From Pseudomonas sp. (GTDB taxonomy: Bacteria > Pseudomonadota > Gammaproteobacteria > Pseudomonadales > Pseudomonadaceae), in assembly GCF_030698175.1 (NCBI RefSeq), contig NZ_JAUYNT010000021.1, forward strand, positions 1 to 64,000: a stretch of 64,000 bases of DNA, given 5' to 3'. This document shows, piece after piece, positions 12,600-20,998 of this stretch. Each line of letters starts with the position of its first letter. Position 1 is the stretch's first letter. Below the pieces are notes generated by a model. The model saw only the letters and a program-made list of their open reading frames with translations, searched no databases and was not told the DNA's origin. The translations under genes and the position numbers were made by a program.

Positions 12600-12614
12600 T
12601 GTTCAGTATTTACA
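12600..12614. promoter_or_regulatory. Puu-box-like operator upstream of pauR
   Basis: TGTTCAGTATTTACA resembles the reverse of the E. coli PuuR site (TGTTCATTATATTTT). It sits inside a wider inverted repeat GTGTT-N10-AACAC at 12599-12618. Its place just upstream of the regulator gene suggests autorepression. This is inferred from similarity only. Confidence 0.5.
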
Positions 12615-12647
12615 ACACATCAGATGAGGATTCCACCCAGCTGCCGA

Positions 12648-13736
12648 TTAACGCCCGCAATAGACGCGTGGCACCCGACGTAAATTGCAAAAAAGCTGAT
12701 AGGGAATGGTCTGTGCCCGCGCCGCCACTTCGCTGGCGAGCACTTGCTTGCCCCACAACTCGACCCGGCTGCCGAGCCCGGCGGCGGGTAAATCGGTCAA
12801 ATCGACGCAGAGCATGTCCATCGACACCCGGCCGATCAAGCGCCCAACCACGCCATCAATACTGACCGGCGTGCCGGTGGGCGCATGCCGTGGATAACCG
12901 TCGGCATACCCCATGGCCACCACCCCGACCCGGCTCGGCCGCTCGGTGACGAAGCTGGCGGCATAACCGACCGGCTCGCCAGCGGCCAGTTCACGCACGC
13001 TGATGATTTTCGATTCCAGGGTCATTACCGGCTGCAGTTGCGCGGCCAAGGCTTGCGGCTCGCCGAACGGCGTGGCGCCGTAGAGCATGATGCCGGGGCG
13101 CACCCAATCGCTGGCAGGCTCAGCCGATACCACCTGGGGCCAACCGAGAATGGCCGGCGAGTTGCGCAGGCTGATCTCGCCAGCCAGGCCTTGCCGGGCG
13201 GCATTAAACAGCGCTAACTGCTCGGTGGTGCGTGGGCAATCGAGCTCATCGGCGCGGGCAAAATGGCTCATCAAGACAATTTTCCCGACCTGGCCACAGG
13301 CCTGCAGGCGCCGATAGGCCGCCTGATATTCGGCAGGCGAAAGGCCGACCCGGTGCATGCCGGAGTCGAGTTTCAGCCACACCGTTAATGGCCGGCGCAA
13401 CTGCGCGCGTTCAATCGCCTCGACCTGCCACAGCGAATGCACCACACACCAGAGGCCGTGCTGGTCGATCAGATCAAGTTCTGCCGCTTCAAAAAAGCCT
13501 TCCAGCAACAGAATAGGCTTGGCGATGGCGCCGTAACGCAACTCCAGCGCCTCCTCGATGCAGGCCACGGCAAAGCCATCGGCCTCAGCCGCCAACGCCA
13601 GCGCACAAGGCAAGGCGCCATGCCCATAGGCATCGGCCTTAACCACCGCCAAGGCCTTGCTGCCACTGGCGCTGCGGGCGAGTTGATAGTTGTGACGCAG
13701 GGCTTGCAGATCAATTAACGCGCGGGCGGGACGCAT
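12648..13736 (-). CDS. dadX: Alanine racemase, catabolic type
   Basis: PLP-dependent alanine racemase of 362 residues. The PLP lysine is Lys33 in [11 protein letters not shown] and the catalytic tyrosine is Tyr258 in GYAASF. The gene lies downstream of ridA and dadA in the same direction, so it is the catabolic DadX rather than the cell-wall Alr: it turns L-alanine into D-alanine for DadA. It is separated from ridA by only 41 bases, consistent with one dadA-ridA-dadX transcript. Confidence 0.95.
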   Translation of the reverse strand: MRPARALIDLQALRHNYQLARSASGSKALAVVKADAYGHGALPCALALAAEADGFAVACIEEALELRYGAIAKPILLLEGFFEAAELDLIDQHGLWCVVHSLWQVEAIERAQLRRPLTVWLKLDSGMHRVGLSPAEYQAAYRRLQACGQVGKIVLMSHFARADELDCPRTTEQLALFNAARQGLAGEISLRNSPAILGWPQVVSAEPASDWVRPGIMLYGATPFGEPQALAAQLQPVMTLESKIISVRELAAGEPVGYAASFVTERPSRVGVVAMGYADGYPRHAPTGTPVSIDGVVGRLIGRVSMDMLCVDLTDLPAAGLGSRVELWGKQVLASEVAARAQTIPYQLFCNLRRVPRVYCGR

Positions 13737-13777
13737 GGGAATGGGCTTCTATCGGATTAATTAATGATGCTGCAGGC

Positions 13778-14131
13778 TTATTTCAACGCCGCAATCACCG
13801 ACAGCTCGACCAGAATCTCTGGCTCGCACAGCGGTGCCTGAACGGTAGCGCGGGCTGGGGCGGTGCCTTGGGGCAACCACTGATCCCAGACCTCATTCAT
13901 GCCGGCAAAGTCCGCTTCGATGTCCTTCAAGTAGATGGTCACCGAGAGAATCTGGGTCTTGTCGCTGCCGGCTTCACGCAGTAGGTGCTCGATGCTGGCC
14001 AGGGTTTCGCGGGTCTGCTGGGCAATCCCGGCGGTCATGTCCTCGCCAACCTGGCCGGCCAGATAGACGGTGCCGTTATGCACCACCACCTGGCTCATGC
14101 GTTGATTAGTGTGCAGGCGCTGGATGGGCAT
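13778..14131 (-). CDS. RidA-family imine/enamine deaminase of the dad operon
   Basis: Protein of 117 residues of the YjgF/YER057c/UK114 family, hydrolysing reactive 2-imino acids to keto acids. [11 protein letters not shown] and the C-terminal substrate arginine ([20 protein letters not shown]) are recognisable. The start at 14131 ([16 protein letters not shown]) overlaps the end of dadA by 26 bases, which implies translational coupling. The product of DadA is an imine, so RidA is a sensible partner. A second RidA lies behind spoT. Confidence 0.93.
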   Translation of the reverse strand: MPIQRLHTNQRMSQVVVHNGTVYLAGQVGEDMTAGIAQQTRETLASIEHLLREAGSDKTQILSVTIYLKDIEADFAGMNEVWDQWLPQGTAPARATVQAPLCEPEILVELSVIAALK

Positions 14132-15404
14132 GTTTTGAGCTCTCGACTGGGGTGCTGTAACGGGAAATATCCAAACCACTGGCGCTGATTTGCGGGCGTT
14201 TATTGGCGATCAAGTCTGCCAGCAAGCGTCCCGAACCGCAGGCCATGGTCCAGCCAAGCGTGCCGTGACCGGTGTTCAAGAACAAGTTGCGCAGCTTGGT
14301 GGCACCCACAATCGGCGTGCCATCCGGGGTGGCCGGACGCAGGCCGGTCCAGAACTCCGCATGCTGCAGGTCGCCGCCTTGCGGGTAGAGATCGCCAACG
14401 ATCATCTCCAAGGTTTCCCGCCGACGCGGATTTAGCGACAGGTCGAAACCGGCGATTTCCGCCATGCCGCCAACGCGGATGCGGTTATCGAAACGGGTGA
14501 TAGCGACCTTGTAGGTCTCATCGAGAATGGTCGACATCGGCGCCATAGCCGGATTGGTGATCGGCACCGTCAGCGAGTAACCCTTCAGCGGATAAACCGG
14601 TGCCTTGATGCCCAGTGGCTTGAGCAGTTGCGGGCTGTAGCTGCCCAGCGCCAACACATATTGATCGGCCACTTCCAGCTTGCCATCGATATACACGCCG
14701 TTGATGCGGTCGCCGGCGAAATCCAGCCGCTCGATGTTCTGCCCGAAGCGGAACTCCACGCCTAAATCAGCGGCCATTTGCGCTAACTTGGTGGTGAACA
14801 GCTGGCAGTCGCCGGTTTGGTCATTGGGCAAGCGCAGAGCACCCGCCAGCTTATGGGTCACCGCCGCCAACGCCGGTTCGACGCGGGCGATGCCGGCACG
14901 GTCGAGCAATTCATAGGGCACGCCGGACTGCTGCAATACTGCGATGTCTTTGGCCGCGCCATCCAGCTGTGCCTGGGTGCGGAACAGCTGGGTGGTGCCC
15001 AGAGTACGGCCTTCATAGCTGATGCCGGTTTCTGCGCGCAGCTCATCCAGGCAATCGCGGCTGTACTCGGACAGGCGCAACATGCGCTCCTTGTTCACCG
15101 CATAACGGCTGGCGGTGCAGTTGCGCAGCATTTGCGCCATCCACAGGTACTGGTCGATGTCGCCGGTGGCCTTGATCGCCAACGGCGCGTGCTTTTGCAG
15201 CAACCATTTGATGGCTTTCAGCGGCACGCCGGGCGCGGCCCAGGGCGAGGCGTAACCAGGCGAGACTTGCCCGGCGTTGGCAAAGCTGGTCTCCAGCGCC
15301 GGGCCGTCCTGGCGATCGACCACCACCACTTCAAAACCGGCCCGCGCCAGATAATAAGCACTGGCGGTACCAATCACACCGCTACCAAGCACCATGACAC
15401 GCAT
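14106..15404 (-). CDS. dadA: D-amino-acid dehydrogenase small subunit
   Basis: FAD-dependent, membrane-associated enzyme of 432 residues oxidising D-alanine and other D-amino acids to 2-oxo acids, passing electrons to the respiratory chain. The dinucleotide fold is at the start ([20 protein letters not shown]). The C-terminus shows [20 protein letters not shown], a DadA hallmark. The start at 15404 is chosen over an ATG twelve bases earlier because MRVMVLGSG is the conserved N-terminus. It is divergent from the Lrp gene that controls it in P. aeruginosa. Confidence 0.96.
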   Translation of the reverse strand: MRVMVLGSGVIGTASAYYLARAGFEVVVVDRQDGPALETSFANAGQVSPGYASPWAAPGVPLKAIKWLLQKHAPLAIKATGDIDQYLWMAQMLRNCTASRYAVNKERMLRLSEYSRDCLDELRAETGISYEGRTLGTTQLFRTQAQLDGAAKDIAVLQQSGVPYELLDRAGIARVEPALAAVTHKLAGALRLPNDQTGDCQLFTTKLAQMAADLGVEFRFGQNIERLDFAGDRINGVYIDGKLEVADQYVLALGSYSPQLLKPLGIKAPVYPLKGYSLTVPITNPAMAPMSTILDETYKVAITRFDNRIRVGGMAEIAGFDLSLNPRRRETLEMIVGDLYPQGGDLQHAEFWTGLRPATPDGTPIVGATKLRNLFLNTGHGTLGWTMACGSGRLLADLIANKRPQISASGLDISRYSTPVESSKHAHPAPAH

Positions 15405-15461
15405 GTTCGTCTCCATTGCTGCGGCGCGGCCGCAGGCGTTTGTTATTCTGAGCGTAGATGT

Positions 15462-15476
15462 TGTTCAGTATAAAAA
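15462..15476. promoter_or_regulatory. Puu-box-like sequence between dadA and lrp
   Basis: TGTTCAGTATAAAAA shares its first nine bases with the site upstream of pauR and resembles the E. coli PuuR box. It lies 58 bases before the dadA start. It might link dadA to the polyamine repressor or may simply be promoter sequence. Confidence 0.42.
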
Positions 15477-15484
15477 GCCTCAAG

Positions 15485-15499
15485 CAGTGAAACTCACTG
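15485..15499. promoter_or_regulatory. Perfect palindrome CAGTGA-AAC-TCACTG, possible Lrp-type operator
   Basis: A 15-base dyad in the divergent dadA/lrp control region. Lrp-family regulators bind 15-bp dyads, and the neighbouring Lrp gene is the expected regulator of dadA, so this is a candidate site. A second small hairpin (TCGAGGAGAAATCTCGA) follows near 15515. Confidence 0.45.
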
Positions 15500-15562
15500 T
15501 TTAAACAGCTATATTCGAGGAGAAATCTCGACAATAACCGGGTTTACGGAGGCAGATTCCCC

Positions 15563-16051
15563 ATGCGCACCCAACACCAGAGCCGTCGCGAGCTGGATAA
15601 AATCGACCGGAATATTTTACGAGAGCTGCAAGCCGACGGCCGCATCAGCTTTACCGACCTCGGCGAGCGGGTCGGCCTGTCGACCACCCCTTGCACCGAA
15701 CGGGTCCGGCGGCTGGAGCGCGACGGCTTTATCCTGGGCTACTACGCCCGCCTCAATCCGCAGCAACTGAAGGCCAATTTGCTGGTGTTTGTCGAGATCA
15801 GCCTGGATTACAAATCCGGCGACACTTTCGAAGAATTCCGCCGCGCGGTGCTGAAATTGCCCCACGTGCTGGAATGCCACCTGGTCAGCGGCGACTTCGA
15901 CTATTTGGTCAAAGCGCGCATCAACGAAATGGCCTCCTACCGCAAACTGCTCGGCGACATCCTCTTGAAGTTGCCCCATGTGCGCGAGTCGAAGAGCTAT
16001 ATCGTCATGGAAGAGGTGAAGGAAAGCCTGACCCTGCCGATCGCGGAATAG
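15563..16051 (+). CDS. Lrp/AsnC-family regulator of the dad operon
   Basis: Product of 162 residues with an N-terminal HTH (DRNILRELQADGRISFTDLGERVGLSTTPCTERVRRLE) and a C-terminal RAM/AsnC ligand domain. The sequence resembles enterobacterial Lrp. The orthologous position in P. aeruginosa (PA5308, DadR) activates dadAX in response to L-alanine; this assignment rests on synteny. It is transcribed divergently from dadA with 158 bases between, holding the palindromes noted separately. Confidence 0.93.
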   Translation: MRTQHQSRRELDKIDRNILRELQADGRISFTDLGERVGLSTTPCTERVRRLERDGFILGYYARLNPQQLKANLLVFVEISLDYKSGDTFEEFRRAVLKLPHVLECHLVSGDFDYLVKARINEMASYRKLLGDILLKLPHVRESKSYIVMEEVKESLTLPIAE

Positions 16052-16090
16052 GCCGGGCCAAAACCGCCCACAGCTAAGCGAGAGCGATCA

Positions 16091-16432
16091 ATGCACGACG
16101 AATTACAGGTCATAGAACTGCAACTGGGCGATGGCAAAGCAGCGGTCAAAGGCGCCCTGATCACCACCCAGTACTGCGGCACCTTGGAGGACGGCACGGT
16201 TTTCGACTCCTCCTACACGCGCGGCAAGCCATTCCAGTGCGTGATCGGCACTGGCCGGGTAATCAAGGGCTGGGATCAAGGCCTGCTGGGCATGCGCGTC
16301 GGCGGCAAACGCAAACTGCTGGTCCCGGCGCACCTGGCCTATGGCGAACGGCAAATGGGCGAGTACATCAAGCCTCATGCAAATCTGATTTTCGAGATCG
16401 AACTGCTGGAAGTGCTGACGCGGGATGATTGA
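16091..16432 (+). CDS. FKBP-type peptidyl-prolyl isomerase
   Basis: A single FKBP domain of 113 residues that isomerises proline peptide bonds. The hallmarks are DGTVFDSSYTRGKPF, GTGRVIKGWDQGLLGM and VPAHLAYGERQMG. There is no signal peptide, so it should be cytoplasmic. It lies 39 bases behind lrp in the same direction with a GAGAG site, so it may be cotranscribed. The substrate is unknown. Confidence 0.93.
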   Translation: MHDELQVIELQLGDGKAAVKGALITTQYCGTLEDGTVFDSSYTRGKPFQCVIGTGRVIKGWDQGLLGMRVGGKRKLLVPAHLAYGERQMGEYIKPHANLIFEIELLEVLTRDD

Positions 16433-16504
16433 TGGGAATTAAGTAAGGCGGGAAAGCTGCGCGACTAGCGCCACGCATACTGCGCTGAAATTATTGCTGA
16501 GCGA

Positions 16505-17362
16505 TTAAAGCTTAGCCTTGCGCAGTTGCGCCAACTGCTGCCGATACGGGCCGAGCAAGTATTCAGGTAACCAGCGCTCATAAGCGCTCTGGAATACCGC
16601 GAATGACTCTCGGCTGGTGACTAACTTGGACACATCGGCAAACACGGCGTCAGTCACTGGGCCCTTGGTACAACTCAAACGCCCCTCTAGCAATTTATCG
16701 CTACCGTCAATTTGATAAAACAACAGCTTAATATTCGGCGCCTCATAAAAAACCGCCTCACTTGGATAACCAAACATATAGTCAAAACGCTTATGGCCAA
16801 GCATATTGATTAATATTTTGGTGGATTCATCCTGATAGGCCTTATGAACATTCTTTGCATCATCGGCCAACGCCGGAGCAAGCATTGCATCGATTAAAGG
16901 TCCGTAACTCCGACCACCGGCGAGGCCAATAATAAATTTTTCATCCGCCAACAATTTATCTAACCTTATCCGGCCACTCGCAGTAATAAACTCAGCGAAT
17001 CTGGCTTTATCGTCCGCACGAACCACCAGCCCGAGCGGCAACAAGTAACCATAGGGCTCAGTGAAGCGCAGGAATTTAGCTCTTTCCGGCGTATAAAAAG
17101 CACTGATTAGACAGTAGGGACCACCCATCTGCGCCATATACATGGCGCGCGCCCAAGGTACAGTTTTCTCGCTAAATTCGTGTTGCGGCAAAGAGCTCTT
17201 GAGAAATTTATATATGGCATCAATATAACCCTGATGCGCATACTCACCCTGACTCATCGACATTGGTGGGAAGTCTGCGCCCACCCAAACAACTTCTTCA
17301 GCACTAACCCAGGATGAAAAACACACAAGGCATGTATATAGCCAGCGGCACATTTTCATCAT
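16505..17362 (-). CDS. Periplasmic substrate-binding protein (SBP_bac_3-like)
   Basis: Exported protein of 285 residues with a signal peptide (ending FSSWVSA at about residue 21) and the fold pattern of family 3 solute-binding proteins (VGADFPPMSM, GYIDAIYKFL, SEKTVPWARAMYMAQMGG). No permease or ATPase gene is adjacent, so it is an orphan receptor, perhaps for sensing. The coding sequence is visibly richer in A/T (ATA, TTA, AAA codons) than its neighbours, suggesting later arrival. A TGTTCAGTTTAG sequence lies 27 bases before the start. The ligand is unknown. Confidence 0.82.
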   Translation of the reverse strand: MMKMCRWLYTCLVCFSSWVSAEEVVWVGADFPPMSMSQGEYAHQGYIDAIYKFLKSSLPQHEFSEKTVPWARAMYMAQMGGPYCLISAFYTPERAKFLRFTEPYGYLLPLGLVVRADDKARFAEFITASGRIRLDKLLADEKFIIGLAGGRSYGPLIDAMLAPALADDAKNVHKAYQDESTKILINMLGHKRFDYMFGYPSEAVFYEAPNIKLLFYQIDGSDKLLEGRLSCTKGPVTDAVFADVSKLVTSRESFAVFQSAYERWLPEYLLGPYRQQLAQLRKAKL

Positions 17363-17475
17363 CTATCCTCGGCAGATAAACAGCCCATGTTCAGTTTAGT
17401 CCGCAATTATAATTCTCAGCGCCAGAATCCAGTCTCTCAGACTAAAGGAGCGGCGCAGATGACCCCGTAGTAGCC

Positions 17476-17829
17476 CTACACCAACACCTGCCGGGTGGTG
17501 GCGATGTAGTGATGGATCTGCCGCTCGATCTGCGGCTCGATCATGTCTTCCGGGCGGCGACCGTTCGGGCAGGGCATGCGCGGCGTGGTGCCGAACAGGC
17601 GGCAGATCAGCGGGCGCTCGCCGTAGACTTCGCAGCCGTTGGGGCCCAGGTGCACGCAGTTGAGTTCATTTAATGCGGCTTCATGCTCGGCGTCGGTTTT
17701 CACCGGCAGCCGCGACATTTCTTCCGAGGAGGTGGTGACCGGCCCGCAGCAATCGTGACAACCAGGCACACATTCAAACGATGGAATGCGCTCACGCAGG
17801 CGCGCGATAATTTCTCGGTTGCAGCTCAC
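17476..17829 (-). CDS. YkgJ-family cysteine-cluster protein
   Basis: Small protein with cysteines in CVPGCHDCC, CVHLGPNGC and ICRLFG, the pattern of the YkgJ (CxCxxCC) family, thought to hold zinc or an Fe-S centre. I chose the GTG at 17829 (VSCNREIIARLRERIPSFEC), with AGGAG ten bases upstream, giving 117 residues that match pseudomonad relatives. The frame is open further upstream to an ATG at 17964, which would add 45 residues without family resemblance. The function is unknown. Confidence 0.83.
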   Translation of the reverse strand: MSCNREIIARLRERIPSFECVPGCHDCCGPVTTSSEEMSRLPVKTDAEHEAALNELNCVHLGPNGCEVYGERPLICRLFGTTPRMPCPNGRRPEDMIEPQIERQIHHYIATTRQVLV

Positions 17830-17942
17830 TAAGGCCCAGCTCCTGTGCGGTGCGCCGACATCAAGGGCGGCGTAATAAACACGCAGTTTAACCCAGTCGA
17901 CGTACGCAGCGGACGAGTCCCGACCAAGCAGTTTTGCCTGAC

Positions 17943-18167
17943 AGGCAAAAAGCTTTTGCCTCAAGCAGTCTTGGTCGCCGGCCGATGGCCGCCTATGCTG
18001 CGCTAAGAGTCTGTCCGGCCTGGACGCCCCCTAGCGGGAAAGCTTGGGACTGAGCGCGTTGCCTCGTTTACTAGCGGCAAACAGTCATTGGCTTTCAGCA
18101 GATTGCGCGAGCTAACGCCCCAGCACCCAGCCTTTCGCCGTAGGGCTGCGCCAGGTCCGACAGACTC
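17943..18167. repeat. Intergenic palindromes and inverted-repeat element before the oxidase gene
   Basis: This gene-free stretch (part of 17830-18201) holds an AGGCAAAA-AGC-TTTTGCCT hairpin at 17943-17961. It also holds a 161-base block bounded by GAGTCTGTCCGGCCTGG (18007-18023) and a reverse copy at 18151-18167 that matches at 15 of 17 positions. The block looks like a small non-autonomous mobile element or degenerate intergenic repeat. No clear target-site duplication is visible. Confidence 0.6.
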
Positions 18168-18201
18168 CCAATACTCTTCTAATAAAAGCAGGATCACCGC
18201 C

Positions 18202-19524
18202 ATGCCCGCCTCCCTTCGCCAGCCTGTGCACAGCCCGCAGCACGCGGCCTCTTACTACGCCGCCAGCGTCAAGCAGCCACACAGCTACCCGCTGCTGCAG
18301 GGAGAGGTGCAGGCCGATGTGTGCATTGTTGGCGGTGGCTTTTCTGGCTTAAACACCGCCATTGAGCTGGCCGAACGCGGCCTCTCGGTGGTGCTGCTGG
18401 AAGCCCACAAGATCGGCTGGGGCGCCAGCGGGCGCAACGGCGGCCAGCTGATTCGCGGCGTCGGCCATGGGCTGGAGCAGTTTGAAAATCTGGTCGGCCG
18501 CGATGGCGTGCGCGAATTTAAGTTGATGGGCCTGGAGGCCGTCGAGATAGTCCGCCGCCGGGTGGCCAAGTACGCCATCGACTGCGACCTGACCTGGGGC
18601 TACTGCGACCTGGCAAACAAACCCAGCGACTACACCGGCTTTGCCGAAGACGCCGAGGAACTGCGCAGCCTCGGTTACCAGCACGAACTGCGCATGGTCG
18701 CCCCCGATCAGATGCACAGCGTGGTCGGCTCCGACCGCTATGTCGGCGGCATGATCGACATGGGCTCGGGCCACTTGCACCCGCTCAACCTGGCCCTCGG
18801 CGAAGCGGCCGCCGCCGCCAGTTTGGGCGTGCGCCTGTTTGAAGACTCGGCAGTGACGCACATCGACTACGGCCCCGAGGTTTGTGTGCACACGGCCCAG
18901 GGTCGGGTGCGGGCCAAGACCTTGGTGTTGGCCTGCAACGCCTATCTGAATGACTTGAACCCGAGCATCGGCGGCAAGGTGCTGGCGGCCGGTAGCTATG
19001 TGATCGCCACCGAACCCTTGACGCCGGAGCTGGCCGCCAGCCTGATCCCGCAAAACATGGCGCTCTGCGACCAGCGGGTGACCGTGGATTACTATCGCTT
19101 GTCGGCCGACCGCCGCTTGCTGTTCGGTGGCGCCTGCCATTACTCGGGCCGCGATCCGGCGGACATCGCCGCCTATATGCGGCCGAAGATGCTGCAGGTG
19201 TTCCCGCAACTGGCCAGCGTCAAGATCGACTACCAATGGGGCGGCATGATCGGCATCGGCGCCAATCGCCTGCCACAAATCGGCCGCCTGCAAGACCAGC
19301 CCAACGTGTTCTACGCCCAGGCCTATGCCGGCCACGGCCTGAACGCCACCCACCTGGCCGGCAAGCTGCTCGGCGAGGCCATCTGCCAACAACACAGCCG
19401 GGGCTTTGAGCTGTTTGCGCAAGTACCGCACATGACCTTCCCCGGCGGCAAACACCTGCGTTCGCCGCTGCTGGCACTGGGCATGTTGTGGTATCGGGCC
19501 AAGGATGCAATTGGTCTGCATTGA
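18202..19524 (+). CDS. FAD-dependent amine oxidase, PuuB/PauB-like
   Basis: DAO-fold flavoenzyme of 440 residues. The FAD site is at VGGGFSGLNTAIELAERG (about residues 43-60) and the FAD-contacting WGASGRNGGQ follows. Homologues are gamma-glutamylputrescine oxidases (PuuB) and the four pseudomonad PauB proteins, and remembered synteny points to PauB4 (PA5309). It would oxidise gamma-glutamylated putrescine or a similar amine to the aldehyde used by the dehydrogenase encoded nearby. The start MPASLRQPVHSPQHAASYYA is preferred to an ATG 114 bases upstream, which reads through the repeat element. Confidence 0.92.
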   Translation: MPASLRQPVHSPQHAASYYAASVKQPHSYPLLQGEVQADVCIVGGGFSGLNTAIELAERGLSVVLLEAHKIGWGASGRNGGQLIRGVGHGLEQFENLVGRDGVREFKLMGLEAVEIVRRRVAKYAIDCDLTWGYCDLANKPSDYTGFAEDAEELRSLGYQHELRMVAPDQMHSVVGSDRYVGGMIDMGSGHLHPLNLALGEAAAAASLGVRLFEDSAVTHIDYGPEVCVHTAQGRVRAKTLVLACNAYLNDLNPSIGGKVLAAGSYVIATEPLTPELAASLIPQNMALCDQRVTVDYYRLSADRRLLFGGACHYSGRDPADIAAYMRPKMLQVFPQLASVKIDYQWGGMIGIGANRLPQIGRLQDQPNVFYAQAYAGHGLNATHLAGKLLGEAICQQHSRGFELFAQVPHMTFPGGKHLRSPLLALGMLWYRAKDAIGLH

Positions 19525-19529
19525 CAATA

Positions 19530-19638
19530 GTGGGAGGGGCTTTAGCCGCGATGCTTTTAAGCTTATCGCGGGCAGCAGCCGCTCCCTGCGGCTTACTGCA
19601 TTTCCCACCTCCTTATGGGTCGCTAAAGCCCCTCCTGC
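19530..19638. repeat. Pseudomonas REP-like pair
   Basis: GTGGGAGGGGCTTTAGCCGC at 19530-19549 and an inverted partial copy (GCTAAAGCCCCTCCTGCA, ending 19638) form a palindromic pair of the well-known Pseudomonas REP type. It lies between the convergent oxidase and MFS genes. Such pairs can be hairpin mRNA ends and are spread by RAYT transposases, none of which is in this window. Confidence 0.8.
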
Positions 19639-19642
19639 AAAG

Positions 19643-20794
19643 TCAGCCTTGCTCCATGTTTAACACCGCCGCGAACGGCGGCCGCTGCCAGACCAGCACA
19701 ACAAACAGCGCCGCCCCCAGCGCCATCAGCAGTGGCAAGGCGTGGCCGGTTAGCCACTGACTGGCAGCGCCGGTCAGCAGCGGCCCGAACAAACAACCCA
19801 AACCCCACAGCTGCGCGACATGGGCGTTGGCGCGCACCAGCGCATCGTCGCGAAAGTTCTCGCCGATCATGATCAGCGCCAGGGTAAACAGCCCGCCAGC
19901 ACTGGCGCCAAACACCACCAACAACGGCCACAGCGCTTGCCCCTGCAACAACGCTGGAATGGCCAGGCTGGACAGCGCCAGCACCGCGCCACAGCCGGCA
20001 AACAACCAGGCGCGCGACACCCGGTCGGCCAACCAACCAATCGGCAGTTGCAACGCCGCATCGCCGATCACCACCACGCTGGCCATCAGCAAGGCATCCT
20101 TCTGGGTAAAGCCCTGCTGCAGGGCATAGATCGGCAACAGCGTCAGCACCATGCCCTCGAAGGCGGCGAACAGCGCCACTGCCCAGGCAATCGCCGGCAA
20201 GCGCTGGCAAAAGTCCAACAAGCCGCGGCCCGAGGCGCTGCCCGCGTTAACCTGCGGCGCCCCAGTGCGGCCGAGCAACAGCAAGGAGCCGCCGATCAAC
20301 AACCCCGTGCCGAGCCAAAAACCCTGATCGCCATCGGCGCCCAACAGGCTCAACAATAACGGCCCGGACAGCTGACTGAGCGCATAACCGGTGCCATACA
20401 GGGCCACCAAACGACCGCGCCAGGCATCCACCACCAGTTGATTGATCCAGCTCTCGCCGAGGATAAACACCACGGTCAGCGCCATGCCGATCAGCAAGCG
20501 CAAGCCCAGCCACACCGGATAGCTCTGTACCAACGCCAACAACGCTACCGACACGGCGGCGCTGAGCAAACAGCACTGCATCAAGCCCGTCGTGCCGAAT
20601 TTGGCCGCTAGGCGCCCGGTCATGGCGGCGCCCAGCAACACGCCGACCGCCGGAGTGCCGGCCATCACACCGATGGCGAAGCTGTCATAACCCCAACTCG
20701 CCAGCCGCAACGACACCAGCGGCAGGGTCACCCCCAGCGCCAGCCCGATGCTGATAACCGCCGCACAGACGGCAAAATAAGTGCCCCAACGCAT
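19643..20794 (-). CDS. MFS transporter (YcaD-like)
   Basis: Inner-membrane carrier of 383 residues with about twelve hydrophobic segments and MFS signatures (GVMAGTPAVGVLLGAAMTGRLAAKFG between helices 2 and 3). The start at 20794 (MRWGTYFAVCAAVISIGLAL) goes directly into the first helix; nine extra residues upstream lack support. It lies inside the polyamine-catabolic cluster and might move an amine or amino acid, but the substrate is not readable. YcaD-type carriers remain uncharacterised. Confidence 0.9.
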   Translation of the reverse strand: MRWGTYFAVCAAVISIGLALGVTLPLVSLRLASWGYDSFAIGVMAGTPAVGVLLGAAMTGRLAAKFGTTGLMQCCLLSAAVSVALLALVQSYPVWLGLRLLIGMALTVVFILGESWINQLVVDAWRGRLVALYGTGYALSQLSGPLLLSLLGADGDQGFWLGTGLLIGGSLLLLGRTGAPQVNAGSASGRGLLDFCQRLPAIAWAVALFAAFEGMVLTLLPIYALQQGFTQKDALLMASVVVIGDAALQLPIGWLADRVSRAWLFAGCGAVLALSSLAIPALLQGQALWPLLVVFGASAGGLFTLALIMIGENFRDDALVRANAHVAQLWGLGCLFGPLLTGAASQWLTGHALPLLMALGAALFVVLVWQRPPFAAVLNMEQG

Positions 20795-20858
20795 TACCCG
20801 CTCCCTGCCTAGAATGCACAACGGCCGGACTCCCAGAGGAATCCAGCCGCGTATGTTT

Positions 20859-20967
20859 AATCGTAGGGTGGGTTAGCCGCGTAGCGGCGTAACCCACCAA
20901 TGGTGCCGACAATGGCCGACCTTGCGGTCGGGCGGCGGGTTACGCTGCGCTAACCCACCCTACGATT
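20859..20967. repeat. Palindromic intergenic repeat (GTAGGGTGGGTTAG type)
   Basis: AATCGTAGGGTGGGTTAG at 20859-20876 is exactly repeated in inverse at 20950-20967. The interior has a second stem (GACCTTGCGGTC). Same family as 6628, 31618, 40446 and 56428. It lies just before the MFS start, downstream of the aldehyde dehydrogenase gene. Confidence 0.88.
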
Positions 20968-20998
20968 TACCTCCACCATTGCTGTTACGCAAAACGTC

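Noticed and set aside
16505..17362. The orphan binding protein as part of an ABC importer operon
   Set aside because: No permease or ATPase gene is adjacent on either side; neighbours are an FKBP gene and a YkgJ-type gene.
18349..19608. 419-residue open frame opposite the PuuB-like oxidase
   Set aside because: Shadow frame in GC-rich coding DNA; the forward frame has clear FAD-binding motifs.
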